A stretch of DNA of 64,000 nucleotides from JAYPHU01 sp038127535 (lineage in GTDB: Bacteria > Pseudomonadota > Alphaproteobacteria > Rhodospirillales > UBA2165): positions 34,518 through 98,517 of the forward strand of contig JAYPHU010000010.1 of NCBI GenBank assembly GCA_038127535.1, written 5' to 3'. Of this stretch, positions 53,955-63,501 are shown piece by piece. The notes under the pieces are model-generated. The model was not told the origin of the DNA and did no database searches. It worked only from the letters and a program-made list of their open reading frames with translations. The position numbers and the translations under genes were made by a program. Position 1 is the stretch's first letter; every line of letters starts with the position of its first letter.

Positions 53955-55745
53955 TTAAACAGCGGCGTCCTGATCTTCAATTTTGCTACCCTGAAACCGT
54001 ATATGTTCCTTTTGCACCAAGCGCTCTAGGGCCTGATTGGTGAAACGTGCCTGCTGAGCCCTTTTCTCATCGCCTCGGTCGGTTGCATCGTTAGTAAAGT
54101 TCTTTGCGGCCAATGGCGCCAACTTTGAATAATCGAAGTCAGGTCCAACGGAATGGAGCTTAACATGCTCCTCTCGCAAACCCGCATTTTTCATAGCCAT
54201 GTTAGTCCAAACGTAGACCCAGTAGTTGAAGTGAACGCCAATTCCCTCAAACTTTCGTGACATCTTCCGAGTTAGCAGCCAAGCACGGATTACGGCGATC
54301 GTGGCGCGGGGCCGCAGCGTCAACCAAAGTATCCGCCGCAGTAACATCTTGAGATTTTCGGGCTTTTTTAATTGAAACTTCAAATATTCGATCGGTGACG
54401 CATAGCCCGCGCCTGACTGGCCGATATAATTCGAACTTTCTGCGATGATTTTCATATGCCCCTCGAAACGTGCAAACTGCCAACTTGCGCTGTTATAAAC
54501 GCGCATAAATTCGATATATCCCTCGGCAAGAAAATTACCGTCGAGCAAATAGCGAACATTCGTTTCTATCCGGCGCTCCAACCCGACATTGCCCTTGCGC
54601 ACGACGACGTCGCGGCTGGCTTGTTGCACGAGGCGGTTCGATTTTTCCAACCGTTTATAGAGTGGCGTGCCCGGAAGGGCTTGAAGAAAGGCCGGCTCGC
54701 CACCAATCAAGCCAGCATCGACGTTAAATGCCAACGTATCCTGAAATAAGTTTTCCGAATCGGAATCAAAGCCGAAAATCCAGCCGGGTACGACGACAAA
54801 TCCGTATGATTGGATGGTGCGGACCGCATTCTCCAGATCGACTTTTTCGTTTTGTACCTTCGCCGTTTCCAGCAACGAATTATAATTTACAGACTCAATG
54901 CCGATATTGCACATGGAAAAGCCTGCCAGACGCATCTTCTTCATGAGATCGGGAATTTTGTACAAATTTATAGTCAGCCAGGTAAACACAGAGATCGGTT
55001 CATGTAGGTTTTCCTGCCACTCGATCATCGCCTCGGCACATTGTCTAGCCCATTGTATATCACCGATAAAGTTATCACATACAAAGATAAATTGGCGAAT
55101 ACCCATCTTATAGTACTCGTCTAGCTCGTGAATAACGACCTCAACCGGTTTAACGTTTGCACGGTTGTTGCCGGGCAAAACACGAATATCACAGAACTCG
55201 CATAGGAAGGGACACCCTCTAGAAACCTCGATGAGTGCGCCATAATATTTTTCCGCATTTGGGCGAAACAAATCAAAACGGACCGGTTTTGCCTCCTTGA
55301 CGGGAAACCGGTTGCTTTGAATGACCTTAGGCTGGTCCGCCAAGCTCCCCGCGGCAAACTTACTCAAAAATGCAGGAAGCGTCTGCTCTCCGTCCAGGAT
55401 AAATATATAATCAAAATAGTCGAGCAGATCGAGCTTATCTTCCTGTTCTAGTGACCAGGTAGCCGGCCCGCCGATGACAAACGTGGCATCCGGAAATTTA
55501 GCGTGTACTTGTTCCCAAGCCTGTCTGACGGTCCCCAAATCCTTGTTCATTCCGGAAAACGCAAATACATCGGCCGCTTCCAACTGCGACGGTTTGCCTT
55601 CAATTTCGACATCAAAAACAAGAGGATCCCAGCCTTCGGGAAGATGAGCCGCTAAGGTGTAGGCCCAAACCGGAGTAAGTGTTACACCGTAATTTTGATC
55701 GTATTGGATATTCGGAGCATTAACGAATGTAATTTTGAAACTCAA
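53955..55745 (-). CDS. B12-binding-type radical SAM protein
   Basis: A 596-residue protein (from the TTG at 55745, with GGAG eight bases upstream; the earlier start at 55787 lacks a site). Seen: N-terminal cobalamin-binding-like domain (TFVNAPNIQYDQNYG; FVIGGPATWS) and radical SAM Cys178/182/185 (CPFLCEFC), then a long C-terminal part resembling DUF4070 proteins. It most likely transfers a methyl group or rearranges a substrate; in hopanoid-type enzymes of this architecture the substrate is a lipid. Substrate not recognisable here. Confidence 0.76.
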   Translation of the reverse strand: MSFKITFVNAPNIQYDQNYGVTLTPVWAYTLAAHLPEGWDPLVFDVEIEGKPSQLEAADVFAFSGMNKDLGTVRQAWEQVHAKFPDATFVIGGPATWSLEQEDKLDLLDYFDYIFILDGEQTLPAFLSKFAAGSLADQPKVIQSNRFPVKEAKPVRFDLFRPNAEKYYGALIEVSRGCPFLCEFCDIRVLPGNNRANVKPVEVVIHELDEYYKMGIRQFIFVCDNFIGDIQWARQCAEAMIEWQENLHEPISVFTWLTINLYKIPDLMKKMRLAGFSMCNIGIESVNYNSLLETAKVQNEKVDLENAVRTIQSYGFVVVPGWIFGFDSDSENLFQDTLAFNVDAGLIGGEPAFLQALPGTPLYKRLEKSNRLVQQASRDVVVRKGNVGLERRIETNVRYLLDGNFLAEGYIEFMRVYNSASWQFARFEGHMKIIAESSNYIGQSGAGYASPIEYLKFQLKKPENLKMLLRRILWLTLRPRATIAVIRAWLLTRKMSRKFEGIGVHFNYWVYVWTNMAMKNAGLREEHVKLHSVGPDFDYSKLAPLAAKNFTNDATDRGDEKRAQQARFTNQALERLVQKEHIRFQGSKIEDQDAAV

Positions 55746-55920
55746 CCTAACAACTCCTTGGAACCTGAGGGCCACGACCGGCACCATATCCGTCGGGCAT
55801 GTAGCGCGTCTAATCTGTCCGATAACCGAAAGCCACGCTCAGGCTCAAGAACCTGTGTTCCCCCGAACGTAAAACTGACACTGTTCGGCAATTTGTTCAA
55901 CTCCCATCACAAACATTAGG

Positions 55921-57030
55921 TTAAACTCGCTGATTGCGGACTTCAATATCAGTAGAGGCCGGGGCTGGGAAGGCCCGAGCTGCCAAAGCAAATAGATACG
56001 GAAACAGCATCGCATATGGAAAAAGGTTGCCCAAAATCGTCCCTAAAATTAGAACCACCAAATAAAACCCGAATAACAGGAGTAGTTTTTTGGATACCGG
56101 GTCTATTTTTACCCTTTTTAGAATAAATGAAAGCGGGGCCAGCAAAACGAACATTTTTATTAACGTAAATGCGATGAGGGACAACGCGACGTCACCCAAA
56201 TTGAATAGATTGATATAACCCATGCCGCCACGAACGACAAAATTTTCAAGGTTATAGAATTCGGGCAATATCAAAAGTCGAAAATTGATAATTAGAAAGA
56301 AAATCGGGCTTGAAAAGAGACTCAGCCAAGCGCGCCGTTCCCCCCAATTCAACAGCAGATAAACTATACCAATCGCCAGACCGGTTTCGCGATTGCTGAC
56401 CGCGACCAACGACACGAACATAAACAACAATAGCCGACGTTCCAACGCAAAATAGACTGCGCCAGCCATGGTCGCCATCTCGATAATTGAATGTAGGTCA
56501 ACCATCCTTGGCATCGTGCCTACAAATGCTATGAGGGCAAATAATATAAAACCGATCAGACCGAGAGTCTCCGCGCTCATTTCCCCACGTAATTTTGTGA
56601 CCGTCGCAGCGACGAAGACAAAGGCAATCGTCATCCACAGAGCGTAATGAAGATAGTGAACGTAAAGCGCTGCGCGCAGCGATATACGCTCGGCAAACAC
56701 ATCGTAAACACTCGCCTCAATATTTTTGTAAAACCACCGCAATTTATGTCGCTCGTCGAGTGGTTCTTTGGTTTCGCGCATTGTACTATGATTGTTAAGA
56801 AACTCTACTTCTTGTTGCAGTCCCCTGTAATACGCAATCCGGCCATTTTCGACATGTTCAGCATATGGCCTTTGCGGTTCCGCACCTTGAAATATATTTG
56901 CAGTCATATAGATTTGCCGGTATCCATCGTACAAAGTAAAAACAAACGTAGCGCTTAAGAAAATCAGAAGCACAAATAGCTTGCACCATTTGTCCGACAA
57001 CCTGGCCTCACTGGATTTTAACTTAATCAT
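55921..57030 (-). CDS. Polytopic membrane protein of unknown function
   Basis: A 369-residue protein with about nine hydrophobic segments (18-36, 126-145, 155-172, 184-200, 203-217, 240-256, 281-300, 310-330, 335-352) and a hydrophilic stretch (45-118) that probably faces the periplasm. No family motif is recognised; the layout is compatible with a GT-C or polymerase-type glycan enzyme but this is only inference. The ATG at 57030 has AGAGGCAG upstream. It is 175 bases upstream of the radical SAM gene. Confidence 0.6.
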   Translation of the reverse strand: MIKLKSSEARLSDKWCKLFVLLIFLSATFVFTLYDGYRQIYMTANIFQGAEPQRPYAEHVENGRIAYYRGLQQEVEFLNNHSTMRETKEPLDERHKLRWFYKNIEASVYDVFAERISLRAALYVHYLHYALWMTIAFVFVAATVTKLRGEMSAETLGLIGFILFALIAFVGTMPRMVDLHSIIEMATMAGAVYFALERRLLLFMFVSLVAVSNRETGLAIGIVYLLLNWGERRAWLSLFSSPIFFLIINFRLLILPEFYNLENFVVRGGMGYINLFNLGDVALSLIAFTLIKMFVLLAPLSFILKRVKIDPVSKKLLLLFGFYLVVLILGTILGNLFPYAMLFPYLFALAARAFPAPASTDIEVRNQRV

Positions 57031-57069
57031 GTGGCTCTGCCTCTTTTTTGTAGACTAGGATCTGTGCCC

Positions 57070-57600
57070 TTTAATAGAACATGGAAACTGAGATTGTGAG
57101 TTTATCGCTCTTGTTTTAGGGGGTCGATAGAGGACTGATTTGTTTTGGTTTTCTGACGAATTGCGATTTCAGATTGAGCCTTTTTTGCCACCGAACACCC
57201 TCGGTCTGAAACGTGTTGATGACTGCCGAGGTCTGGGCGGACCGTCCGAGCGAATATGGTCCCAGTAAGACCATCTACAACCGTCCTGTCCGGTGAGCTC
57301 GGTGTCTCGAAAATATTTTACAACTATAGTGGGTGTTCCAAATTTCCCGGACCAGCTGATGATCGACAGAACCATCGTCGAGGCCCACCAGTGGTCAATC
57401 GGCGCAAAGAGAGACCAAAGCTCCGGCCGTTGACGCTGGCAGGTGTAGGCGGACAACCAATATCCGTACAGCGACCGAAGACCGGGGAAGGCTGTGCGTT
57501 CTGCTACTAGCACTGGGAAATACAATCGCTCACACGGCCTCGCGAAAATGCCTGGATGCCGTACCGCCGTCCAAGCATGTCATCGCCGAGGAGGAATACG
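57070..57600 (+). pseudogene. Decayed IS5-family transposase copy (left)
   Basis: On the plus strand, a degenerate IS5-type transposase start (DLFWFSDELRFQIEPFLP near 57135-57190), the GPSERIW segment, and MIDRTIVEAHQWS near 57360-57400 (the IS5-type catalytic block) can be followed but with frameshifts and stops. The ATG present in the right copy is AGG-like here. Closely matches the copy at 63140-63490 and lies in the same orientation. Confidence 0.7.
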
Positions 57601-57904
57601 ACAATACCAAACTGCTTGAGTAGCAGAAAACCCGGGGAACTGATCGACTCATCCCTCCATAAAATAGCCGTTGGGTCCAATACCACTATCGCTTGGTTCT
57701 CTCTCAACAGCTAAATTTTTTCAAATGTCATTTGCAGTCGGAATGACTTCCAACGCTCCGCAATCAGCTTAGACCGAGACATCAAATCCTTGTTCGCAGC
57801 CCAATTTCTCCCCCACCATAGTCATATTATAAGGCTAAAAAATCCGGACCCTAAACCACATTTTAAAATTTTAACAATTTGAAAAATGATTGCGTCATCA
57901 AAAA

Positions 57905-57912
57905 TTATCTTA
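57905..57912. repeat. Left target-site duplication TTATCTTA
   Basis: The eight bases TTATCTTA abut the left end of the IS1595-type element; the same eight follow its right end at 58630-58637. Eight-base duplications are typical of the IS1595 family. Confidence 0.8.
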
Positions 57913-58629
57913 AAGGCTGACCCAGATAACTAACGTAGATTCTTTTTAACCCATTGTCTTATTAGAGTTAATTGAATTTAGGGGTCATTGTTGTTAAAAA
58001 CGCCACTCGCTTTCCTTCAAATATAGGGCGAATTGAGCCTCGTGATCACCGTTGAATTTGGCATATAACGCTTTGCCTGACTCCAGAAATTCTCGATCCC
58101 GTTGATGTGTTTGTGCTTATCTGCAAAGAGTTCCGAGTTGTTGATCCGGAAGTGTTTGAAGTCGGAAACATCCAGCACATTGTAGCCCCTCCAACTGTCT
58201 AAATAGACGATGCTGTCAGGCGCAATCCTGCGTTCCATGATCGGCATCAATGTGGCGGTTGAGGCATCGAGAATGATCTTCGTGTAGACCTTGCCGCCCT
58301 ACTTCAACAGACCGAATACCGGGATTTTACCAGCGGCGCCCCGGCCACGGAAGCCCTTGCGCCTAGCGCCGAAATAACTCTGGTATACTTTGATCTCTCT
58401 ACCAAACATGGCTTCGCTTTCAGCCTCCAGCTCCAGGACAATAAGTTCACGTAAACGATAAAAGAAAAAAGCGGCCGTATTGCGGTGAACCCCGCAAAAC
58501 CTCGCCGCAGTGCGGGCCGTCGTACCGGCTACAAAATGCTCTATCAAACGGTCTTTCTTATAGTGACTGAGACGGCTCTGGCGCATATGCCCGATAATAA
58601 CTCCAAATCGAGTTATCTAGGACAGCCCC
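57913..58629 (-). mobile_element. IS1595-family (IS1016-like) insertion sequence, inactivated
   Basis: A 717-base element with imperfect terminal inverted repeats (GGCTG[A/T]CC[C/T]AGATAACT at 57915-57931 and, inverted, at 58611-58627) and an 8-bp target duplication on both sides. The size fits the family. It carries one transposase gene on the minus strand, described separately, which is inactivated. It inserted into non-coding DNA beside the Wzy-like gene. Confidence 0.82.
57994..58586 (-). pseudogene. IS1595-family transposase pseudogene
   Basis: Reading from the ATG at 58586: a helix-turn-helix-like N-terminus (AARFCGVHRNTAAFFFYRLRE), then KIPVFGLLK, interrupted by an in-frame TAG at 58299-58301, after which the same frame continues (GGKVYTKI, MERRIAPDSIVYLDSWRGYN, HINGIENFWSQAKR). 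A frameshift near 58080 then moves the C-terminal end (FALYLKESEWRF, stop at 57994-57996) to another frame. The full length would be about 197 codons, as expected, so it has one nonsense and one frameshift. Confidence 0.82.
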
Positions 58630-58637
58630 TTATCTTA
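58630..58637. repeat. Right target-site duplication TTATCTTA
   Basis: Partner of the eight bases at 57905-57912, flanking the IS1595-type element. Confidence 0.8.
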
Positions 58638-58822
58638 TTTGCCTATTTGATTTAGAGCGCATGCTTTAGTTTGCTCGTTAAGATCCAAAATGTGATCCCA
58701 ACCCGATAGCTTGCGAAGGATCAAAGTTTAGAAATTGTGGTATTCAGAATAATAAGAGCAGACTAATTCTACAATTTATTGGATCTAATCGACTTCCTCT
58801 CATATTAAAGCAGCGCTTAAAT

Positions 58823-60286
58823 TTAAACTGATCCGAGATGATTCTGATTTTTATTGCCGATCATCCGTGCCCCGAGAATAAAGTATAAATAAATTAAAAT
58901 TAAAAATGGGATAAACGAGCCTATTATTACTGAAAAATTTGACTCAGGATAGACCAGTTTGAATATCAGTGTTGTACTAACCAAAAATTCCAGATCTGAT
59001 TGATTCGAGTTGTTAAAAATCCGATCAAGAAAAGATAGAAAAAACCCTATTACCGCCATGCCAAATAGTACGCCAAAAGGGCCAAAATTAGCTAACAATT
59101 CAGTTATCCATGGTAAATTAATTGAGATGTGCTTGTCTGATGGATTTAATAATTCATACCTAATTCCAAATTCACTACCAATGGTTTCTTTAGGTTTATC
59201 TGGATAAACTATTCTAGGTATAAACGAAGTCAAAAGTAATCTATAAGTATAGCCATTCCAGTAAGATATTTCCTGGGGGCTTTTGTTATACACGTAATGA
59301 AAAATCCACAGTTGACCGGTTCGAGAAGCCAAACTTCCGAACCGACCATTAAAAATATGTTGGTCTCCTTGTTCGTTGGCTGGCATTGATTTATCGTTTT
59401 GAATCATTTGGCTAAAATAAGCTTTTCCAGCCAGCAGCAACCTACCCATACCAGGTGGCGCTCCCGCCCTGATAGTCGTCGTTGCTCCGTATGTAGAAAT
59501 CACTACGACTACCAATATCGAGAGAGAAATCAGTGACCGGTAGTCACGTTCTCTCCATAGAATATAAATAAAAAACAACAATAAGAATATTAGTTCGGTT
59601 ATGAACAGTGTTTCAATTTTAAAGTAAACCTCTAAAGGCAGACAGACTATGCACAATAAAATTTTTTGAAATTTAGATAAATGTCCACGCCGCCATGCAA
59701 AATACAAACCTCCAAACGCAATGTAACCTATTGGTTCTAAAAATTGACCGATAGAAGGTAGAACTTTCATCAATGGAATTGCTTGATAGGCTAAATGGGC
59801 CCACATCAATAACCAAAATAGAGTTGTTATTCGATGGAATTCAATATTAGCGGGAAATCTGAAGAATGGTATATGACGAAATAACATGTGCCGTGCTCCG
59901 TAGAAGAACAACACCATCAAGGCAATACCGGCCAAGACGAGCCATAAAACATCGATATTTATTTCAGCCAAAAATTGGTTTGCATAAAGGTGAATAAACT
60001 TACCATCCGGCCAGGCGAGGGGGATAGTAAAAACAGGGATCCCGAAAAAAACAGTGTAGAACAGTCCCACAGATTGAAAAAATGGAAACGACGCGTTATT
60101 TGAGAAAATAATATAAATTGCAGATGGTATAAGTGAAACCCATATAATTGCTGTTGCAACTAAGGCAATATTAGATTCGACGACTCGAAATTGATATAGA
60201 ACGATACTTAGCAGCACAACAACCGCTATAAAAAGAGTTAATGTAATGAATGAAATTTTTTCGGATGCTAAATGTAGTAAATACAT
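58823..60286 (-). CDS. Wzy-like polysaccharide polymerase candidate
   Basis: A 487-residue inner-membrane protein with about eleven hydrophobic segments and a large soluble loop (about 285-385) between the last groups. Low sequence conservation is usual for Wzy, so the call rests on topology and on genes at either side (ligase-like, galE). The large periplasmic loop has RAGAPPGMGRLL and PDKPKETIGSEFG, as in oligosaccharide repeat-unit polymerases. Codon and base composition are visibly AT-richer than most of the window, suggesting separate acquisition. The ATG at 60286 is preferred to the TTG one codon earlier. Confidence 0.62.
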   Translation of the reverse strand: MYLLHLASEKISFITLTLFIAVVVLLSIVLYQFRVVESNIALVATAIIWVSLIPSAIYIIFSNNASFPFFQSVGLFYTVFFGIPVFTIPLAWPDGKFIHLYANQFLAEINIDVLWLVLAGIALMVLFFYGARHMLFRHIPFFRFPANIEFHRITTLFWLLMWAHLAYQAIPLMKVLPSIGQFLEPIGYIAFGGLYFAWRRGHLSKFQKILLCIVCLPLEVYFKIETLFITELIFLLLFFIYILWRERDYRSLISLSILVVVVISTYGATTTIRAGAPPGMGRLLLAGKAYFSQMIQNDKSMPANEQGDQHIFNGRFGSLASRTGQLWIFHYVYNKSPQEISYWNGYTYRLLLTSFIPRIVYPDKPKETIGSEFGIRYELLNPSDKHISINLPWITELLANFGPFGVLFGMAVIGFFLSFLDRIFNNSNQSDLEFLVSTTLIFKLVYPESNFSVIIGSFIPFLILIYLYFILGARMIGNKNQNHLGSV

Positions 60287-60311
60287 CAATCAAAATTGGT
60301 AATTTTACTTC

Positions 60312-61547
60312 TTAATTTGAACTCTGTTTTGATAGAACTAAGTTGCTTAACACTACCATCAATATCAAAAACGAAAACCACCAGCTTTGCCAAATATTAA
60401 AACTAATATTTGCAACAGAAAAATAACTAAATAAAAACCCATTCAAAAGAAATTTTTGTTCTATTGATATTTGAGAATTATTTATATACCTCAATAAAAA
60501 AATCAATAAAGAGCCTATTAATATGACACCAATCACCCCCAATTCCAACCAAATTTGCAATATTGCGTTATGAGGGTGGAGAGGTATTGGTTCCGATAGA
60601 TTTGTCCATCGTAGACCCGGCACATCTGGAATAAAATTATTTTCCATAACAGAATCTGGACCGTATATTGCTTTTGATGTAGCCAATCCGTAACCGAATA
60701 TTGGATGGTCGTCTATGAGCCTATTGGCATTCTTCCATATAAGAATCCGGTGCGCAGCCGATTTCGATAAATTTGGTAATGCAAACCCTGGTTCCGTCGG
60801 GTTTGGAATACGATCAACAATCGCTGGCGCCAAGGCCAAACATATGATCACAATTGAGGTTAATAATACGTGTGACCTGCGTTTTACCCAGTAGGCCAAG
60901 ACCGTAACTGACAGACTAAATGCCAGAGATACAAGAACAGTTTTTTCGTTAGTTGTGGTTAATATAAAGGCAACTAGTAAACCACAAACTGCTGCTATAC
61001 GTCCTCCGAAATTTCGAAGAATTAAGGCTGTCCACATCCATAAATATATCGCTGCGACGATAAAACCTGGACGCTGAGCGATCGCCAAATCTACGTGGGA
61101 CCTAATATGTATTCCAAACAGCGGATAGGCCAACTTGAATAAAAGACCATTACTAACAACTTCAAATGCTATAATACTGTAACAAAACGCGCCACCAGCA
61201 ATAAGCGCCAACTCCGCAAGCCTTGTCTCATAACGAGACGCATGCGACAGAATGCTTACCATTAGGCATCCGCAAATTAGGCTTGCGATTACAAAAAATG
61301 AAGATTTTAAAGAAACACTAGGATTAAATGACCAGAAACTGCTTACAATAATGTATAAAAAAAATATCAATAAAATTTTTGTTAAATATCCCCTATATAT
61401 AAATATTACATTAATTTTTCTAATGTTTAATATAATCAAAGAACAGAATAAAATAAATATTATGGCGATGCCTTTGTGCGCAAATAAAGCAACTGGCATG
61501 ATTAAAAATGCTGCACCGCAAAGGATAAATACAGAGATTTTATTCAT
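60312..61547 (-). CDS. O-antigen ligase/Wzy-family membrane protein
   Basis: A 411-residue polytopic protein with a Wzy_C/WaaL-like domain: WKNANRLIDDHPIFGYG near 277-293, followed by a periplasmic loop ending in PLHPHNAILQIWLELG near 337-352, with the conserved His-containing block. Ligases of this kind join polymerised glycan to lipid A core or to protein. It is 25 bases upstream of the Wzy-like gene, so the two may divide polymerase and ligase roles; which is which cannot be settled by eye. I start it at the ATG at 61547, in place of the GTG at 61559. Confidence 0.7.
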   Translation of the reverse strand: MNKISVFILCGAAFLIMPVALFAHKGIAIIFILFCSLIILNIRKINVIFIYRGYLTKILLIFFLYIIVSSFWSFNPSVSLKSSFFVIASLICGCLMVSILSHASRYETRLAELALIAGGAFCYSIIAFEVVSNGLLFKLAYPLFGIHIRSHVDLAIAQRPGFIVAAIYLWMWTALILRNFGGRIAAVCGLLVAFILTTTNEKTVLVSLAFSLSVTVLAYWVKRRSHVLLTSIVIICLALAPAIVDRIPNPTEPGFALPNLSKSAAHRILIWKNANRLIDDHPIFGYGLATSKAIYGPDSVMENNFIPDVPGLRWTNLSEPIPLHPHNAILQIWLELGVIGVILIGSLLIFLLRYINNSQISIEQKFLLNGFLFSYFSVANISFNIWQSWWFSFLILMVVLSNLVLSKQSSN

Positions 61548-61797
61548 ATTATGTGGCACCTGCCATAAGACTGGCTAATCAAGTAAGTCAAACGGCGCCA
61601 ATTATTTTACTGTTGATCACGCGAATTGACATGGATTTTTCAATATTTGATCCTAGTAGCTTTAAAAAATTGATCATCGGCAGTGAACCGATAGTCCGCA
61701 AAAAAGTAATTTACGAAAATTCGGCGAAAGAGGTCTTTAGAAAATTATCTCGCCGAGGCTTCTTCTGGATAAACTAGGTTATTTCGGCTTACAACCA

Positions 61798-62802
61798 TCA
61801 AATTTTATCATTGAAAAGCCTATATTCCCACTCAATTGCAGAAGATACGATCTGATCAATGTCATCGTATTTTGATTTCCACCCAAACGTCCGGTTCATT
61901 AAACTGGTATCGGCAACCAACTCTGGAGGATCCCCAACTCTTCGCTTGCCCGACTTTATTTTTATCGGTTTGTCACAAACTCGATTTACCGCTTCTAAAA
62001 TTTGGCGTACAGAATATCCATGTCCATATCCGCAATTCACAATTATGCTTTCCCTGCCGCTTTCTAGATATTCAAGCGCTGCCACATGAAGCGCCGCTAA
62101 ATCAGATACATGTATATAATCACGGATACATGTTCCGTCTGGAGTAGGATAATCCTCACCAAAAATATACATGAACGGACGCTTGCCAACGACGGTCTCA
62201 GCGGCAATCTTTATCAAGTGAGATGAGGTCAAGGCTCTCTCTCCACTGCGCATGTTAGCGTCTGCACCAGCCACGTTGAAATACCTTAATACGGCATAGC
62301 GCGAAGAAGTAACCTTTAGTAAATCCCTCAATGCCCATTCGGTTATCAGCTTGGTAGTACCGTAGGGGTTGACGGGTTGAAGAAGCGAAGATTCAGGAAT
62401 CGGCAACACTTCCGGCTGACCATAGACCGCAGCACTCGAAGAAAAAATAATGTGTTCAACTCCAACTTCGCAACAGGCTTCAATAAACCTGTAACTCTCT
62501 ATTACGTTATTATTATAGTACTTACTTGGATTACTGCTCGATTCTTCAACAATTATAGATCCAGCAAAATGCATCACAGTATTACATCCGTAGTTTATAA
62601 TAATGTCTTTAATTTGAGACTTTTGTCCCACATTAGCTTGAATAAAAGATGTCCCTATCGGCACCAACGACTTATCGCCTACTGACAAGTCGTCAACTAC
62701 TACAACTCTCTTATTTGCTTCCAAGAGTTCCAAAACGACGTGGCTACCGATGTAACCAGCACCTCCCGTTACAAGTATGGCCTCATTCTTTTTATTTACC
62801 AT
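61798..62802 (-). CDS. galE: UDP-glucose 4-epimerase
   Basis: A 334-residue extended SDR that interconverts UDP-glucose and UDP-galactose (or their N-acetyl forms). Seen: TGGAGYIGS (12-20), FSSSAAVYG near 121-129, catalytic YGTTK near 150, RDYIHVSDLAALH near 233-245, and the GYGHGYSVRQIL block. Complete and typical of GalE. It lies in the AT-rich patch and probably supplies UDP-Gal or UDP-GalNAc to the repeat unit. Confidence 0.9.
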   Translation of the reverse strand: MVNKKNEAILVTGGAGYIGSHVVLELLEANKRVVVVDDLSVGDKSLVPIGTSFIQANVGQKSQIKDIIINYGCNTVMHFAGSIIVEESSSNPSKYYNNNVIESYRFIEACCEVGVEHIIFSSSAAVYGQPEVLPIPESSLLQPVNPYGTTKLITEWALRDLLKVTSSRYAVLRYFNVAGADANMRSGERALTSSHLIKIAAETVVGKRPFMYIFGEDYPTPDGTCIRDYIHVSDLAALHVAALEYLESGRESIIVNCGYGHGYSVRQILEAVNRVCDKPIKIKSGKRRVGDPPELVADTSLMNRTFGWKSKYDDIDQIVSSAIEWEYRLFNDKI

Positions 62803-63139
62803 TCAGGCAGCCCTCTGCTAAACGCAACTTAGGTCTTTGCACCAGAAGCCGCAAAAACGAAATCAAAATAATTTATTCTGAATAATATACAGATATATTT
62901 TATTTATTATTCAAATACATAAAATAATAAACCAATATTTTCATTTTATAATTTTAAAAAAAATAATATTCGTATAAAATTTAAAATTTATATTAATAAA
63001 CCGGATAAAATCGCAATGTGAGACAAATTTTTTAATATTAGAAATTAAATTTCTTGCTAAACCTCTCCAATATCGATTTACATAATTTTTACTTAATTTG
63101 AATCATCAATGCTACATAAACTTAGATTAATTTTGCCAG
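62803..63139. other. AT-rich non-coding stretch
   Basis: No gene seen; long runs of A and T (for example 62882-63000). Upstream of galE on its strand, so it may contain its promoter, and it abuts a decayed insertion sequence. Confidence 0.6.
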
Positions 63140-63490
63140 TGTCTCCGCCCTTAAACGGAACATAGAACCTGAGAATGTGAGTTTATCGTACTTGTTTAAG
63201 GGGGGGGCGATAGATGGCTGATTTGTTTTGGTTTTCTGATGTACTGCAATCTAAGATTGAGCCATTTTTGCCGCTAAACACCCCCGGTCTAGAGCGAGTT
63301 GAAAACCGCCGGGTTATGGGAGGACCGTCCGACCGAATATGGACCCAATAAGACCATCTACAACCGCTTTGTCCGGTGGGACCGGTGTCTGGGAAGGTAT
63401 CTTTGCGACTGGCGTGGGTGACCGAATATGCCTGGAAGCCATGCAGCTGTATAAGCATGTCATCGCCGATGAGGGATTTGACAGGCAATT
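63140..63490 (+). pseudogene. Decayed IS5-family transposase copy (right)
   Basis: Second copy of the element at 57070-57600, same orientation. The start ATG at 63214-63216 is kept (MADLFWFSDVLQ), followed by KIEPFLP and GPSDRIW; then the frame is lost (EYGPNKTIYNRFVRW is in another frame), and about 190 bases present in the left copy are missing. It ends close to the stop of the dehydrogenase gene. Confidence 0.7.
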
Positions 63491-63501
63491 TACTAGATGT
63501 A

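Larger units (their letters stand above)
57031..57912. other. Gap with transposase remnant and no intact gene
   Basis: The first part is the decayed IS5-type copy. From about 57600 to 57912 I see no gene; the frames are broken by many stops. Confidence 0.6.

Noticed and set aside
61553..61777. Plus-strand frame of 74 codons
   Set aside because: It starts inside the antisense start region of the ligase-like gene, has no recognisable motif, and the region is AT-rich where chance frames are common.
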